A DNA stretch of 64,000 bases from Rhynchospora pubera (taxonomy: Eukaryota > Streptophyta > Magnoliopsida > Poales > Cyperaceae): the NCBI GenBank assembly GCA_028095005.1, contig CM051462.1, forward strand, positions 239,252,973-239,316,972, in the 5' to 3' direction. The notes under the pieces were generated by a model, which was not told the origin of the DNA, did not search any database, and saw nothing but the letters and a program-made list of their open reading frames with translations. The translations under genes and the position numbers were made by a program. Numbering within the stretch: the first letter of the stretch is position 1; each line of letters begins with the position of its first letter. Below are positions 45,190 through 57,421 of this stretch, in pieces.

Positions 45190-45510
45190 ATGTGCATTTA
45201 ACATAATATGTAAAGCAACTAACTGAACACTTGTATAAATACACATGAATTAGAATGTGACAGCAATACTAAACCTGTCCAATTTATATAATCTCATCTA
45301 TAGATGCATTTAATATATCATATAAAGAAACTAACTGAACACTTGTAGAAATAAATATGAATAACAGTGTGTCAGCAATGACAATAATCTAATCTCTAAA
45401 TGCATGTAATATAACATATAAAGCAACTAACTGAACACCTATATAAAACAACTAACTGAACACTTATAGAAATACACATGAAAAATAATGTTTTAGCAAT
45501 GACAAACTAT
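45190..45510. repeat. Tandem repeats with AACTAACTGAACAC motif
   Basis: Units of roughly 100-125 bp containing TAAAGCAACTAACTGAACAC, then AATACACATGAA and a (G/T)CAGCAATGAC word, recur at about 45197, 45322 and 45418, with a shorter copy at 45450. Confidence 0.75.
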
Positions 45511-46127
45511 CCGATTACTAGAAGATGTGAATATAGTTACTTTGGATATGAACCAGAGACATTAATTCATCTCAGAATAGTTGCTAAATTGAAAATACAA
45601 ATCCGAAAAAAGAAGGAGATTAGGATAAGGAATCAATAACAAAAATGCACTAAAATTCTAACAATAACTATGAGAGCGCTTTTGGATCTGCACAAGCGAC
45701 ATAAATTGAGTGAGGAATGGAGCTTGAGGAGAGAGGGAAGGGGAGGGAGAAGGGAAGGAGGACCTGAGTTCGATCCATGGCAGAAAAAGAAGATTTCTCT
45801 AGTCTGGTCGAACTTGAGATCTGTCGATGGAGGATCCGGAGGCGAGAGAGGAAGGAGCCGAACATCGTCCCATCGTTAACCATGCCATCACCAGGGCGCC
45901 AGTGGCCATGTAAGGGAGATGAGAGGCGGGGAAGAGGCAGAGCGACGGAGATGAGAGATGGACGCTGGATCTGGTTTGACGGAGATGAGAAATGTCGGAG
46001 GAGGAAGAGGACGGTGGAGGATCGGTGGCGACGGAGGCGGAGAGCAGAATCGCCTCTCACTCTTTCTCCTCTAGTTGCGGCTAGAGTTTGGAGACGAGAG
46101 AGAAGAGGAGAAATTATTTAGATGCGA

Positions 46128-47529
46128 CTTTTTCAAACAGAGCTGATAACCGTCATCCAGCGAAAAGTCATCCGCGTCATCCAAGTTCCTTCCCTCCCCT
46201 CGCGATTCCTTCCCTCCATCTCCCTCGCGCTCCCGGTCTCTCTCGCACCCCTTTCCTCTTTCTCTCGCACTCCCTTCTCTCTTTCTCTCATGCTCTTCCT
46301 TTCCTACCTCGGGCTCTCCCTTTCCTCAATTCCCTATCTCACGTTTCTTTTCCCTGTCTCTCATTCTCTTCTTCTTCCATCTTCTCTCCTTCAATTCATC
46401 ACACTTTCTTTTCTCTGCCTCATCTCCTCTCCTTCTTTCCGTCAGATTTTTTTTCCCCATAAACTCCACCTCTGTTCCTAACATGTGCACTTTATCTTGT
46501 TCTTTTTTAAATGAACATTTACAATAATAAATTAAACAGATACGAAGATAATAAGAACATATAATCAAAATGTATATATACAAGAACAAAGTTAACATAC
46601 ATAATAAATAAACTGAACAGATATGACAACTAATTGAACATAAATAGCAAATAAATTGAACAGATGTTACCGATAAATTGTACAGATTTAACAATTAAAA
46701 GCGAACGTATCTAATTGACATACATAATAAATAAACTGAACATATATAACAACTAATTGAACATAAATAGAAAATAAATTGAATATATGTTACCGATAAA
46801 TTGCACAGATTTAACAATTAAAAGCGAATATATCTAATTGACATACATAATAAATAAACTGAACATATATAACAACTAATTGAACTTATATAACAAATAA
46901 ATTGAACAGATGTTACCGATAAATTGCACAGATTTAACAAATAAAAGTGAAATGTAAAAAAATTTAACAGATATGATATATAAAATGAACAAATATAATA
47001 AATAAAATGAACATATATAACAAACAATTTGGACTCATACAAAAAATAAAAATTGAACATATGTAGCAAACATGTTGATTCATGCAAAAATATAAAAAGT
47101 GACAATAAATTGAACATATATAAAAATAAATTGAATAGTTACATCCATTAGATACTCTCTTAGTACTACTAATAAACTTTAGATACTACTTTGTTACAAC
47201 AAGTTGAACACTTATTTGTATTAAATAATCCTTTAGTGTTTCTAAGTGTCACAGTACGTTAAATTATTAGGAAGAAGTAAGAAGTGATAGGCGTTATTCA
47301 GAAAAGAAAGATCAGTGCAAAGAAGGAGGAAAGAGGCGAACTTAAAGAAGGGATGGAGGGAGAGGAGAGGGAAGGGATAAGAGCGCTAAAGAGAGGGGAG
47401 AGGGAGGAGAGGGGAGGGGACGAAGAGGCACGGAAAAATTGAGCGGAGCGGAAAATTAAAGACGCGCTCCTCTGTGGATGACACGGATGACATCCAATTA
47501 GATGGTAAGTAGTAATTATCTTTTTCAAA
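46128..47529. mobile_element. Mutator-like non-autonomous element, copy A
   Basis: The element at 46138-47519 is bounded by the 10-bp duplication CTTTTTCAAA (46128-46137 and 47520-47529). One end reads TGATAACCGTCATCCAGCG. The other end, read inward, is ATAATTACTACTTACCATC. A pyrimidine-rich block follows the left end and a purine-rich block precedes the right end, extending the inverted symmetry. The middle (46530-47130) is an array of degenerate AAATAAATTGAACAGATGT-like units. No transposase is present. The same family occurs inverted at 61322-62646. Confidence 0.85.
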
Positions 47530-47562
47530 TGACTAAATTGTCTCTATTTTTAATGGATGAGT

Positions 47563-48125
47563 AGATGCTAAAAGAGGAGATAATTACCCGGAGGGAAGGG
47601 GCTAAGAGGAAGATTGGTATATTGGGCCGGAAGGCCTTCCTTCGTCTCATTCGCAGAAAAGAAAGCGGAAGACGATGCGATGAAGAAAGGAACAAACGAC
47701 AATTTACCATTAAGAAGGAATAATAAAAAAAGGGGATTTTAGAACGTGTCGGCTGGGCTCGCCGGCAAAGAAAATGAAAAATGCAAAATGCAAAGAAAGA
47801 AAGTAATATTGTCATGCCTATATTTTTTGGTTTATGAAAAGGGTGAAAAAGAAATAGAAAAGAATAAAAAAAAATTCAATTTAGCTTAGCACATCTCTCT
47901 GTCTGTATTGTCGTCTCGTCCACTTCTCCCCTTAAAAAAAAGTAAAAAAAAAAAAGAATTCTATCTATCGAGCATTCGAGCTTCGTCCCCTTCCCCTTGG
48001 GAACTTGAGCCTTGAGGAAGTTGAAGAAGGCATCTCCCCAGTTGCAGCAGCTGGTCCGACGACAGCGTGAGCAAAGATAATAGAAGAAATCTGGATCGAT
48101 CGATCGAGAAGAAAAGTAGAGAGGA
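47563..48125 (+). promoter_or_regulatory. Upstream region of the NST1-like gene
   Basis: AT-rich sequence changes to a leader with GCAGCAGCTGGTCC and the palindrome GATCGATCGATCGA just before the ATG. No clear TATA box was located. Confidence 0.4.
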
Positions 48126-51100
48126 ATGTGCATCCTGTGCGTGGTGCAGCGGTGGTCGCGGCGCGTGGCGGGGCTGCTGCCCTTCCTGGTGATCCCGCTG
48201 ATGCTGCTCTGGGCGCTCTCGCACTTCCTGCCGCCCGCCTTCCGCTTCGAGGCCACCTCCCCCCGCATCGCCTGCGCCGCCGTCCTCCTCCTCACCCTCC
48301 TCTGGTACGAGTACCTCCTCCCCCGCCTCTCCGCCTGGCGCGCCCGCCGCTCCGCCCGCCTCCGCGAGCTCCGCCGCGACCAGGCCCTCCACCTCCAGAA
48401 GCTCCGCAAGACCGCCACCCGCCGCTGCCGCAACTGCCTCACCCCCTACCGCGACCAGAACCCCGGCGCCGCCGGCCGCTTCATGTGCTCCACTTGCGGC
48501 CACGTCTCCAAGCGCCCCGTCCTCGACCTCCCCGGCCACTCCCCTCATTTCCCCCACAACTCCAGCCGCTGGCTCTGCAGCCACTTCCTCAGCGCCGATT
48601 CCACTTACTGGTTCGACGACTCTCCCACCTCCCCCTCCCCCTCCCAACATCACCATTCCCATTCCCATTCCAATTCCTTTTCCGTCGGTTGCAAGCTCGG
48701 CAAGATTGTCTCCTTTTGCACCTTGCTTCTCCGATGCCTTTCTAACCGCCTTTTCGGGTTTGCTTCCTCCCCTCATAATGCCTCCCCTGATTCCGACCTC
48801 CTCAAACGCTCTAAAAGATCCGACAATGCTGCTGCTGCTGCTGCTAACCTGCAAGAGAACAGAACCGAAAAGGCCCGAAGAAAAGCTGAAGAAAAGAGAT
48901 TAGCAAGGTTAGAGAAGGAGTTGCTCGAAGAAGAAGAGCGCAAGCAACGCGAAGAGATGGCCAGGCTAGTACAAGAGAGAATCAAGTTAAGAGACGAGAA
49001 GTTAGAAGCTGAAGAGAGGTCAAAAGGCGCCACACCAGTCGGGGACAGAGATGCCAAGAAAGATGCTGACAAAAAGAGGCAAGATAGGGAAAGAAGAAGA
49101 GACAAAGATAGAGGTTCTAGTGTCAGCAATTCTGACTGTGAAGAAATTGATAAGAGGTCTACTATTAGGGAAATCGACAGAAAGAAAGACTCTGATAAGA
49201 AGGTAGATAGTATTGGTGCGTGTCATGGACCTGCTACCAACAAAATTGTACAACAGAGTACTAGGCAAAAATATTTCAGTACTGTTGCTGGTAATTTTAA
49301 GGGTTTCTCGGGGGCTTCATTTTTTGGCGGAAGCAACCCGAGCTCTTCTCCTAGTGCCCCTTCTGTGGCTAAAGTATCGAAAACCAGTGCTGGGTTTGGT
49401 AACCAGAGTTATGCTGTGAAGAAAGAGGGTCAGATCGGAGTTGGTACTCTGCACAAGGTTTTGCCAAACGGGGATGATAAGAGCGCTGAGGCCAAAATCA
49501 ATCGGCTGGTATGTTTCATTAAATACATTGTGGGCTTTAACTTTTGCTGCAGGTACTGGTGTGATGCCACAAAAACCAGTCCTAAACTTTAGGTTGAACA
49601 AAACCACAATAAGTAACTACACTGCTTCTGGTAATGCCATTATCATTTCAAAACTTCTACATGGTAGTTAAAAAATAAGTATAATCGCGCCAAATTATGT
49701 GATCCCGTATAATGTTCAAAGCATTGTTGACAGGTTGTATCAAGGGTAAGATTTAATTAGGCCTTATCCCTTTATGAATCTCAAGTCCTCAATTCAAGGA
49801 ACACAATACTCCTCTGTAATGCATATACTAATCAGTACATCTGGTATAGCTCCAACACTTCCAGAACTAACATGCCACTGTACTCTTATGACAGTCATAC
49901 TTGGTTAACTGATGTGTGTGATAAAAATTTCCTACAAATTCTTGTCCCTGTCTTGGCTGGACTCTTTTTAAAGACTTAATGCTAGAATAACAAAATATAA
50001 GTTGTTGGATGTTGTACTTTTATTCTTTCAAACCACAAATAAAACTGCAGGACCTCAATAAGTAAAACTATTAGTTCAGGGGCCTGATTTTTAAAAGGAA
50101 AAAAAAAATGGCCGTTATGAATTTTCATTTTCTTTTGACATGTAAGAGTTTTGCACATGACATTAGAAATAGTGAACTGCAGGGTCTCAGGGAGCAAAAC
50201 TATTAGTTCAGGGGGGCTGATTTAATTTTAGGAAAAAAAAAATTAGCCAGACTTAACAACAAACCTCAAATCTTTGGGAACAATTCTTAATCTTCCCTCC
50301 TTTTTACACTGCTTCTTATGCTCTGTGTCTCCTTCTCTCTCTCTCTCTTTAGGTAAATTTAGAGAAACAACCCCCTCCACCAGCCCCGAAAAAAGCATGG
50401 CACCAGCTCTTCAAGCGGAACCCAGTCACTCCTACCCCTGACCAAACCACAACTGCGCCCAATTACCAAAATGGCCATTTTGAGACCTACTTCGCGCCAC
50501 CAAACCACTACTTCAACGCACCACCAATCTTCAATCGGCCAGCCGTACCTTTCCCCATGTACAGTCCGCCTAATACCGGCCTATTCCCTCCAGTTAAAGA
50601 TCCTGTTCCACCCCCTCCTGTAATTGAAGAACAGGAGCAGTTTGAAGACCCGTCATTTGATCCTGATGCAATCGCATTACTCGGACCTGTTTCGGAGTCG
50701 CTTGACGATTTACCCCTTGACTTAGGCACTGGGTTCATATCAAGTGAAGCTGGGAAGATAAGCAAACCATCTCCCATCCAATCGCCCCTATCACGAACTA
50801 GGGTTTCTGATGATGCACACAAACCATTTTCTTCGGTTGTACAGGATTCAGGAAGTAATGAAACTGGCTCTTGGCAGCTTTGGGGTGCCCCATTAACTCA
50901 AAATGCACTCGGGTCTGTAGGAGGCAGTAAGAGTGGATTTGTGCCTAAGGAAGAAACTGGTACAGGGGCAGGTGTTATTGGTGATGTGCATTCTCCAAGG
51001 CATTTGGGTGGTATTAGACCAGCTTTAGCGGTACCAGTACCAGTGCCAGTACAGCCAGTGCACGTACCAATGTCTGTGACTGCACCTATGATGAATGGGG

Positions 51101-52168
51101 AGAACCTTTTCCTGCCTCATAGTATGATGGGGAGATTTGGTGCTGCCGTGTCAGATACTGTGAATCACTCGGAGCTTTCGCCAACTCATCGCTGGTCCAA
51201 GTAAGTGTCATTAATCCTTTTTCCCAGAAAGTTCATTAACAAAGAATGTAAAGTAGTTATATTGCCCTTCTCTGTCAGATTGAACTGTGTAACAATTTTC
51301 TTAATTTAAAACAAAAAATGATTATTTCTCTTATTCAGAGAAAATCATAAATTCTGAAATAACGTTATGTTCTTTGGGCAGTACAGGGATGATTATACCA
51401 GCGAGACATTGCTGTTTTCTTTTTTATACATATTTAGGCTTCAGGAAATAGTCTAAAATTTATTACAATATATAAGTAATTGAAGCAAAACAAAATATGA
51501 TTTGGCTTCAACCAGTCTGACTAGCTATGTGATTCGCTTGTGATCCTTTTGGACTTCTATTATTTATTGTTATCTCTTGTTATTTTTAATTTGACAGATG
51601 TTTAGTTCTTAATTCTGTTATTATTCAATCTTGGAAATTTGAATGAGAGAAGAGAAGTGATTAATTTGTTTCGTTAAATTACTTCCATTAATTAGCGGGG
51701 CCTCCAAAAAATTAGAAAATCATTCTGTTATTTTTTGAATTTTAAAACTTAACTTATTATTTATTCAGCTAAGTTATATTCGAGATCAGAAAAACTCACT
51801 TTTTTTTTGCAATAATATTATTAGAATAACAGAGAGTGAGTTTAAATTTGAATTGGGTGAGGTTCATGTTTCTATTTGGCTTGGGTGTTGTGCTGTTAGG
51901 TTTAAGTATGGAGCAGGTAGCTTGGAGTTGTGTTTTCTACATGTATTAATATTGATTTTGAAGTTATTGATACTTCTGATCTTATGGCACTCAGCAATCT
52001 AATTTAGTTCTTTTAATTGCGAACAGCAGGGATCAATGGAAGATGAATGGTCCAAATGAAGCTGCAAAGTCAACTCCCGCAAGTCCACGTGCGGGAAGTC
52101 TGTTTTCAACTGACCCTGCTGTGCAATCTGTCTGGTTGTTTAATCAAAAAGACACTCCCCCTACATGA
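48126..52168 (+). CDS. NST1-like conserved plant protein, two TM helices and zinc ribbon
   Basis: Three exons, 48126-49508, 50353-51200 and 52027-52168, total 2373 bp and give 790 residues. The phases fit (0, then 2), and exon 3 begins at the AG ending GAACAG. The protein starts MCILCVVQRWSRRVAGLLPF with a first membrane helix at about 15-35 and a second at 49-66 (IACAAVLLLTLLWYEYLL). A four-cysteine ribbon follows (CRNCLTPYRDQN ... CSTCGH). The middle is a charged Lys/Glu/Arg coiled coil (240-350). The C-terminal half is Pro-rich and disordered, with VPVPVPVQPVHVP near 650. Plant databases call such proteins stress response NST1-like; I know of no proven function. Exon 1 is extremely GC-rich at its 5' end. 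No disabling change was seen. Confidence 0.85.
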
Positions 52169-53149
52169 AAAGGGAATGAAAAGCATTTTGAATTAATAAA
52201 AAAAAAAATACAATCAGTTTCCAATAGGAAAGAAACAGGCAAGCGGTATGTTGGCTTTGCCTCTTTCAAGAGGGGTAGAAAAGAGTTCTCGGGAAAACTA
52301 TAGTTCGCAGTTGTATCTCAATTCTCCCGTTGTTTCGAATGATAATTTTCATTCATTAGCTCTTTCATGAATCTGGTGGAGTGATGTGTTTACATTCTCC
52401 TTTTATTTTAAAGAAAAATGAAAGAACAAAGAAAAAAAAAAGTAAAGGTAGATATGCTCTGCTTTTTGCAGTTTGGGAAATTTGCTAAAAAAAAAAAAAT
52501 TGGCTACTCAGCTATGCAGCATACCGCTTTTCTTTTCTTTTTTTGTGCCCACATTTTTTGTAAGGCATCCGGTCAATAGTGCCATTCATTTTTGTTTGGA
52601 AAACAGGATTTTATGAATGTTCAGATTCTTGCTTAAAATTATACGGAGCTAAATATGGAGCTGATCTGCTGATGCCATCTAAATCAGGGCCCCAAAAAAT
52701 GATACAAAAATGAAGAAAAAAAGGTGCATCAACCCTGACCTCGTTTTAGGCAAGCGTTCAATTGCTAGTGCTACAATCAAGCAATCTAGAGCAGTTTGCA
52801 AATAGATAGAAAAACTAAATTTAGCCACAAAAAATTTGGTCGTTTCAAGGGATGGGGTCTGCACTCTGCAACTATGCATTGGCATTCATTTGCAAAACTA
52901 GGTGAAAAGGCAGAACATATTAGTTTTAGGAGATTATTGTGGGCCTTTGCCCAAGTCTAAACAAAACCGTGTTTGAAATGAGAACCTTGTAAGTTTCAGA
53001 TAAATATTATGCCTGCGTTATTGCGTTTGCTGTGGTGTTTTGTTTTGCAAGGAAATCTAGTTTTTTAGAGGCCTATAATTGCGAAAAGAAAAAATAAAAA
53101 AAAATCATCAAGTAAAAGTGTAAAACTGAATAATTTCAGATGAAAGTAA
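52169..53149. other. 3' flank of NST1-like gene
   Basis: Poly-A and poly-T runs with no gene. The 3' UTR probably ends in the first few hundred bases. Confidence 0.4.
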
Positions 53150-53573
53150 ATAATAATAAGAGAAAACATATCGTGCATACTAATGTACGGAAGCTTCGGT
53201 GCATACTGATCCGATTTCTTAGATCTGCTTCAAAATGACCGATCCAAACCGTTCAATATTATCTTCTTGTTATAATCTCCTTACCGACCAAATTTTATAT
53301 TTTTTCGAAATTTTTAAGTATTTTTTTCAAATTTTCAAAAATCGCTAATCTAATTTTTTCTGAACCGTTCAAAAATAGCAGTTTTTAAAAATCCGAAAAA
53401 AATACTTAAAAATATCGAAAAAATGTAAAATTTGGTCGGCAAGGAGATTTCAATAGGGAGATCATATTGGACGGTTTGGATCGGTCATTTTGAAGCAGAT
53501 CCAAGAGTTCGGATCAGTATGCACCGAAGCTTCCGTACATTAGTATGCACCATAGGTTTTCTCATAATAATAA
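53150..53573. mobile_element. Long-TIR Mutator-type MITE
   Basis: 53160-53563 has inverted ends of about 54 bp: GAGAAAACATATCGTGCATA with CTAATGTACGGAAGCTTCGG at left, and the complement ending GCACCATAGGTTTTCTC at right. It is bounded by the exact 10-bp ATAATAATAA on both sides (53150-53159 and 53564-53573). Inner parts are also inverted (ACCGATCCAAACCGTTCAAT and GGACGGTTTGGATCGGTCAT). It ends about 140 bp upstream of the next gene's ATG. Confidence 0.9.
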
Positions 53574-53702
53574 TTGTTTTAAAACACCGAATGCTTTCAT
53601 TGTTAAAAAGCATTCCATTGTCCATTGTATTGTTTATCCAGATCCACCTCCACCTCCACCTCCTTTTCAGCTTCAGCTCTTCAGCTTAAGAGAGAGTTAA
53701 GA

Positions 53703-54434
53703 ATGTCGCTGCCTCTCTTCTTCATACTCATACTGACCACCTTCTCTTTCCTCCTCTCACCCGCACCCACCGCAGCGACAGCGAGGACTCCACAGACCCA
53801 GAAACAGAGCGACACCCCCACTCCGGCACCGTGGCCCGAGCAGTTCCACGCGTTGCTGTTCATGAACTACTCCAATTCTCTCTCCATGATCGACCTCTGG
53901 TACGACTGGCCCCGCGGCCGCAACTTCAACATCATACACGACCAGCTCGCCCACGGCGGGCCCCCTCTCTTCAACCTCGAGTGGAACAACGGCACCTCCT
54001 TCTTCTACACCCTCCAAGAACCCCTTCGCTGCCGCTCTGCCCAGCTTGACGTTGGCGTCCTCCGTCCCAACTGGCTTGACGGTGCCACTTACCTCGGCCG
54101 GGCCCATGTCAACGGCTTCCTGTGCGACGCCTGGACCAAGGCCGACTTCATCTGGTACTACCAGGACGTCGAAAGCAGCCGCCCCGTCAAGTGGGTCTTC
54201 TACACCGGAAGAACAGCGCATGTCATGACCTTTGAAGTTGGAGCAGTTCTCGACGATGCCGCCTGGCAAGCACCCGTCTATTGCTTTCACAAGAATGACA
54301 CTGACACAACAAAGGAGGAGCAGCCACAGAAGAGTGACAATGCTCTTACTATCAACCATAACCGCCTCATCCAACACAAGAAAAAAGAACACCATGCTCA
54401 CAAGCTCTCTACCTTCTTAATCAATCAGCTTTAA
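53703..54434 (+). CDS. At4g14100-like secreted protein
   Basis: Single exon, 243 residues from the Met at 53703. An in-frame Met 26 codons upstream is less likely, because the hydrophobic signal peptide MSLPLFFILILTTFSFLLSP starts here. The mature part contains PWPEQFHALLFMNYSNSLSM, IDLWYDWPRGRNFNII, DVGVLRPNWLDGATYLGRAH and AAWQAPVYCF. These are conserved blocks of a plant family of unknown biochemistry, sometimes described as glycosyl-transfer related. Several N-x-S/T sites fit the secretory route. The His/Lys-rich C-terminus is lineage-specific. It is very GC-rich (about 60% by eye) and intact. Confidence 0.85.
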   Translation: MSLPLFFILILTTFSFLLSPAPTAATARTPQTQKQSDTPTPAPWPEQFHALLFMNYSNSLSMIDLWYDWPRGRNFNIIHDQLAHGGPPLFNLEWNNGTSFFYTLQEPLRCRSAQLDVGVLRPNWLDGATYLGRAHVNGFLCDAWTKADFIWYYQDVESSRPVKWVFYTGRTAHVMTFEVGAVLDDAAWQAPVYCFHKNDTDTTKEEQPQKSDNALTINHNRLIQHKKKEHHAHKLSTFLINQL

Positions 54435-54890
54435 TTTCTTACTTAATCTGATGCCAATTCTTCACTCCGGATTTCTCTTTCTACTTGTAAGCATCTTCTA
54501 ATAAGTTTTGCTTGGTATCTCCAGCAAAAACAGAAAGCTTAATTTGTTGTTAATTGATTATGCTTCATTTACCATTACTACAATCAAAATTGACTACGCT
54601 CCCATGTACATTACATTACATGGAACATGCGCTGCTTCTGTCCTAGTCTTACATACCAGCAATATGATCTGATCAAACCCAAACGCTATTCTTCAACTTA
54701 TTCTTACAACTTAAATCTGTACACTACTGTCTTGGACTGCTCAACACCTTACTGTTAATAGTGGCTTATTACGTCTCCTCTACGCATCTACCATTTATCT
54801 ACGATTTTCCGACCCAAACCGCCAAACGGCACGCACATCAATTATCTTCAAAATTCAAACTTCCGAGCGTAATATGTTAGTAATTCTCAT
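54435..54890. other. 3' flank of the At4g14100-like gene
   Basis: No gene or repeat recognised in this stretch. Confidence 0.4.
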
Positions 54891-55502
54891 GGGGCCGTTT
54901 GAAGCTATTTTTCTTCTTATTTCTAATTTGTTTGGACGTCTAGAAAGAAACTATTCCTAAGGGCTCCGTTTGGATGACTTCTTTCCGGAATAAGGGATAA
55001 GAAATAACCACTTTTTACCAATAAATTTATTTCTAAACATCCAAACTCTTCACAAAAGTTACACGCTTCCCAATAAATTTACCCCTTCCCAATAAATTTC
55101 TTCCCTTCTTCCTTCTTCCTACCTTATTCTCAACGCATCCAAACGGAGCCAAGAAGAATTTCTAAAAATACCTTCTTTCTAGACATCCAAACAAGTTAAA
55201 AATAAGAAAAAAAAATATAGCTTCTTCCTAGAAATAATTTCTTTCAACAATTATATATACATAATTTCAAAAAAATTAGCTAAATGAAATTTTGTGTGTT
55301 TTTTAATTAGTACTTTATTTAATATTAAAAAATAATTTTTAATAATTTATTTAAATTAATATTAATTTGCTTATTCCTAGCTCACCATCCAAACAACATT
55401 TTTTCTTCTCGGAATAACACTCTTCCCACTCTTTCTAAAGTTACACGATTCTCCATGTTTTCTTCCTAAAATTCTTATTCTCATACCATCCAAACGAGCC
55501 CA
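54891..55502. mobile_element. Nested GTTTGGA-type MITEs
   Basis: Three levels of inverted sequence are visible. The outermost is GGGGCCGTTTGAAGC (54891) with CATCCAAACGAGCCC (55487-55501). The middle is TTTGTTTGGACGTCTAGAAA (54928) with TTTCTAGACATCCAAACAAG (55177). The inner is GGGCTCCGTTTGGATG (54961) with CATCCAAACGGAGCC (55136-55150). The inner element shares its core with the MITE at 42673. No clear target duplication could be fixed. Confidence 0.75.
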
Positions 55503-57421
55503 GACATGAGACATCATGGACTTCTTTTTTTTTTTTAATCATGGACTAATAACGATTTATATGAATGAAAAAAAAGTATGATATATATGAATCACAAAAG
55601 AAAGATTCTGCTAATAATCGTTTTAGTAAAGTTGTATTTCCGTAAACCAAACCATGCTACATTTCTTCCAATGACGAATGCTTTACGAATTACTCCGGAC
55701 TTAAGTTTCACCCATGTGCGGATGGCAATTCTCACTGGACTGGACCAGACGGACAGGCCTGTCTGAGCTTAGCACTAACGTCAGCAATGTTAAATCACTC
55801 ACAAGAACGTTTCATTGACAAAATGCCAATTATACCAAAAAAAAAAAAAAAAAAAAACACACAAAACGAAACAACCTGATGCACATTAATAAGTTCTGAT
55901 AAACAATTTGGGGTCATCTGTCAACGTCAAAGTTTAGTGGGATCAAGAGTTAAAATTAGCTTTTTGGGATTAGTATTTGAGGTTAAATTTAGTAAAAATT
56001 AGTACTAACTTAAAGTTAGTAATTGTTGTTTGGCATGATAGGTTAAAGATAGTGATCAAAATGAATGCATTCAATTATAACATTCATTTTAACTAAACAT
56101 TTTAGAATTCAATAATTTTAAATCTTGATATTTTCAAAATTTGAAATTTTAAAAAATTAAAATTTTTAAAATTGTAAAAGTTGAAAATTGATATTTTAAA
56201 ATTTGAAATTTGGAATGAAATTTGAAATTTGAAATTTTAAGATTTCTTCTCGAAGTTTTTCTCTTCATATGATATAAATTTTTTTTTTGTTTTTGAGAAA
56301 TACTCAAATATGAAATGGTTAAATTAGGGAAGTAGTGCTAATCTCGTTGATTCCAAAATTGTTTGGCAATACAAGGTCCTTAGATTAGCTCGTCGATTTA
56401 GAAGTCAAACTAAACTTGTGGCTCCTTAGAGTTTAGAGTTTAGTTCACAAAAAGGAGAGAGAAGAAAAATCTAATTGGTTATTCACAAAGTTGATGTCTT
56501 GTTCGAACCGATCAGTGTTGTTAAATCAGACCTTCAACAGCTCTACATGCAAATTAGATGAATGGTCCTACCTTCTGAAAACGGATCGAATATGGAGCGG
56601 ATGTTGATCTTCACATATCTGCATTCATATTTTTTTTTCGAATACAAATACGAATACAAATTCGTTCGAATTCGAATAAGATTCAGATATTTTTGGATAC
56701 GAAATCGAATACGAATATATTTTGTCGAATACGGATTATATTGCGATCAATTCTTTTTTATTCATTTCTTTAAACTTTTTTGTAAATTTCATAGTGCATA
56801 TAAAAGTTTGTCGTATATAGGAATAGCCGAAGCATAAGAAAATTTCCATTCTCGGTGTATATATATATATTGGGTTCAATCAATTAAATATATATTTCCA
56901 AAACCATCCTTAGAAGTTAGAAAACGTTGTCAAGCTAATGACAGAAGCTTTAAATATATATAGACATAAAAGAAATTAATCACAAAATGAGTGTTGGTCT
57001 GGTTAAAGGCGTTGGCTTTAAAAATTGCGGATACGATCTGTTTTCATCCCTATCTACCAGGCTACCACTAAGAAATGATTCTTACTTTGTTGCCTGAAGT
57101 ATATGGTATCTCATAATAAACCCTTAAGTTTAGTTTCCATTAACAGAGATTTAATGAAGATCGGCATTACCAAAAGACTATTTAACTCCAATGGTTCTTG
57201 CTTCTTAGGGGAGCTAATAGAGAGCCAAATGGAAGCCCCTAAACTTAAGGCAACAAAATAAAATTCATTTAAATTTTAACAGTCCGCCAGTATATCTCAC
57301 TGTTAACTTGAAATATTAGTTGCCAGATTAGTCCCCTTCATATCGACACAATCATTTAAAATCCTCCATACAACATAGCAGTACAATTTTCATCCAAGTC
57401 AACACTACTTAGCATGACACT
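55503..57421. other. Intergenic, AT-rich
   Basis: No gene. It contains a 22-base poly-A (about 55838-55858), a block of alternating TTTGAAATTT words (56100-56250), and CGAATACGAAT-type short repeats (56640-56740) seen in some plant repeats. A (TA)n run is at 56860. Confidence 0.5.

Larger units (their letters stand above)
44419..47562. mobile_element. Possible larger TIR element with nested insertion
   Basis: The 11-bp word AATGGATGAGT stands at 44419-44429 and 47552-47562, a possible target duplication. Between them lies a repeat-rich region with four copies of AACTAACTGAACACTT-containing units (45200-45480) and a purine-rich block (45700-46110). The complete element 46138-47519 is nested inside. 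No matching inverted termini are clear, so this is tentative. Confidence 0.35.

Noticed and set aside
45190..45510. CRISPR-like array
   Set aside because: The repeats vary in length, have no constant spacers and lie in a plant genome; they are a tandem minisatellite.
45668..46121. Open frames in the purine-rich block
   Set aside because: Arg/Ser-rich low-complexity translation of repeat DNA in a region built of transposon-like sequence.
47961..48854. 297-codon Gly/Ala-rich minus-strand frame
   Set aside because: Antisense shadow of the GC-rich first exon of the NST1-like gene, with composition-driven residues only.
53757..54401. 214-codon minus-strand frame
   Set aside because: Antisense of the intact At4g14100-like gene in GC-rich DNA; no domain or start context.
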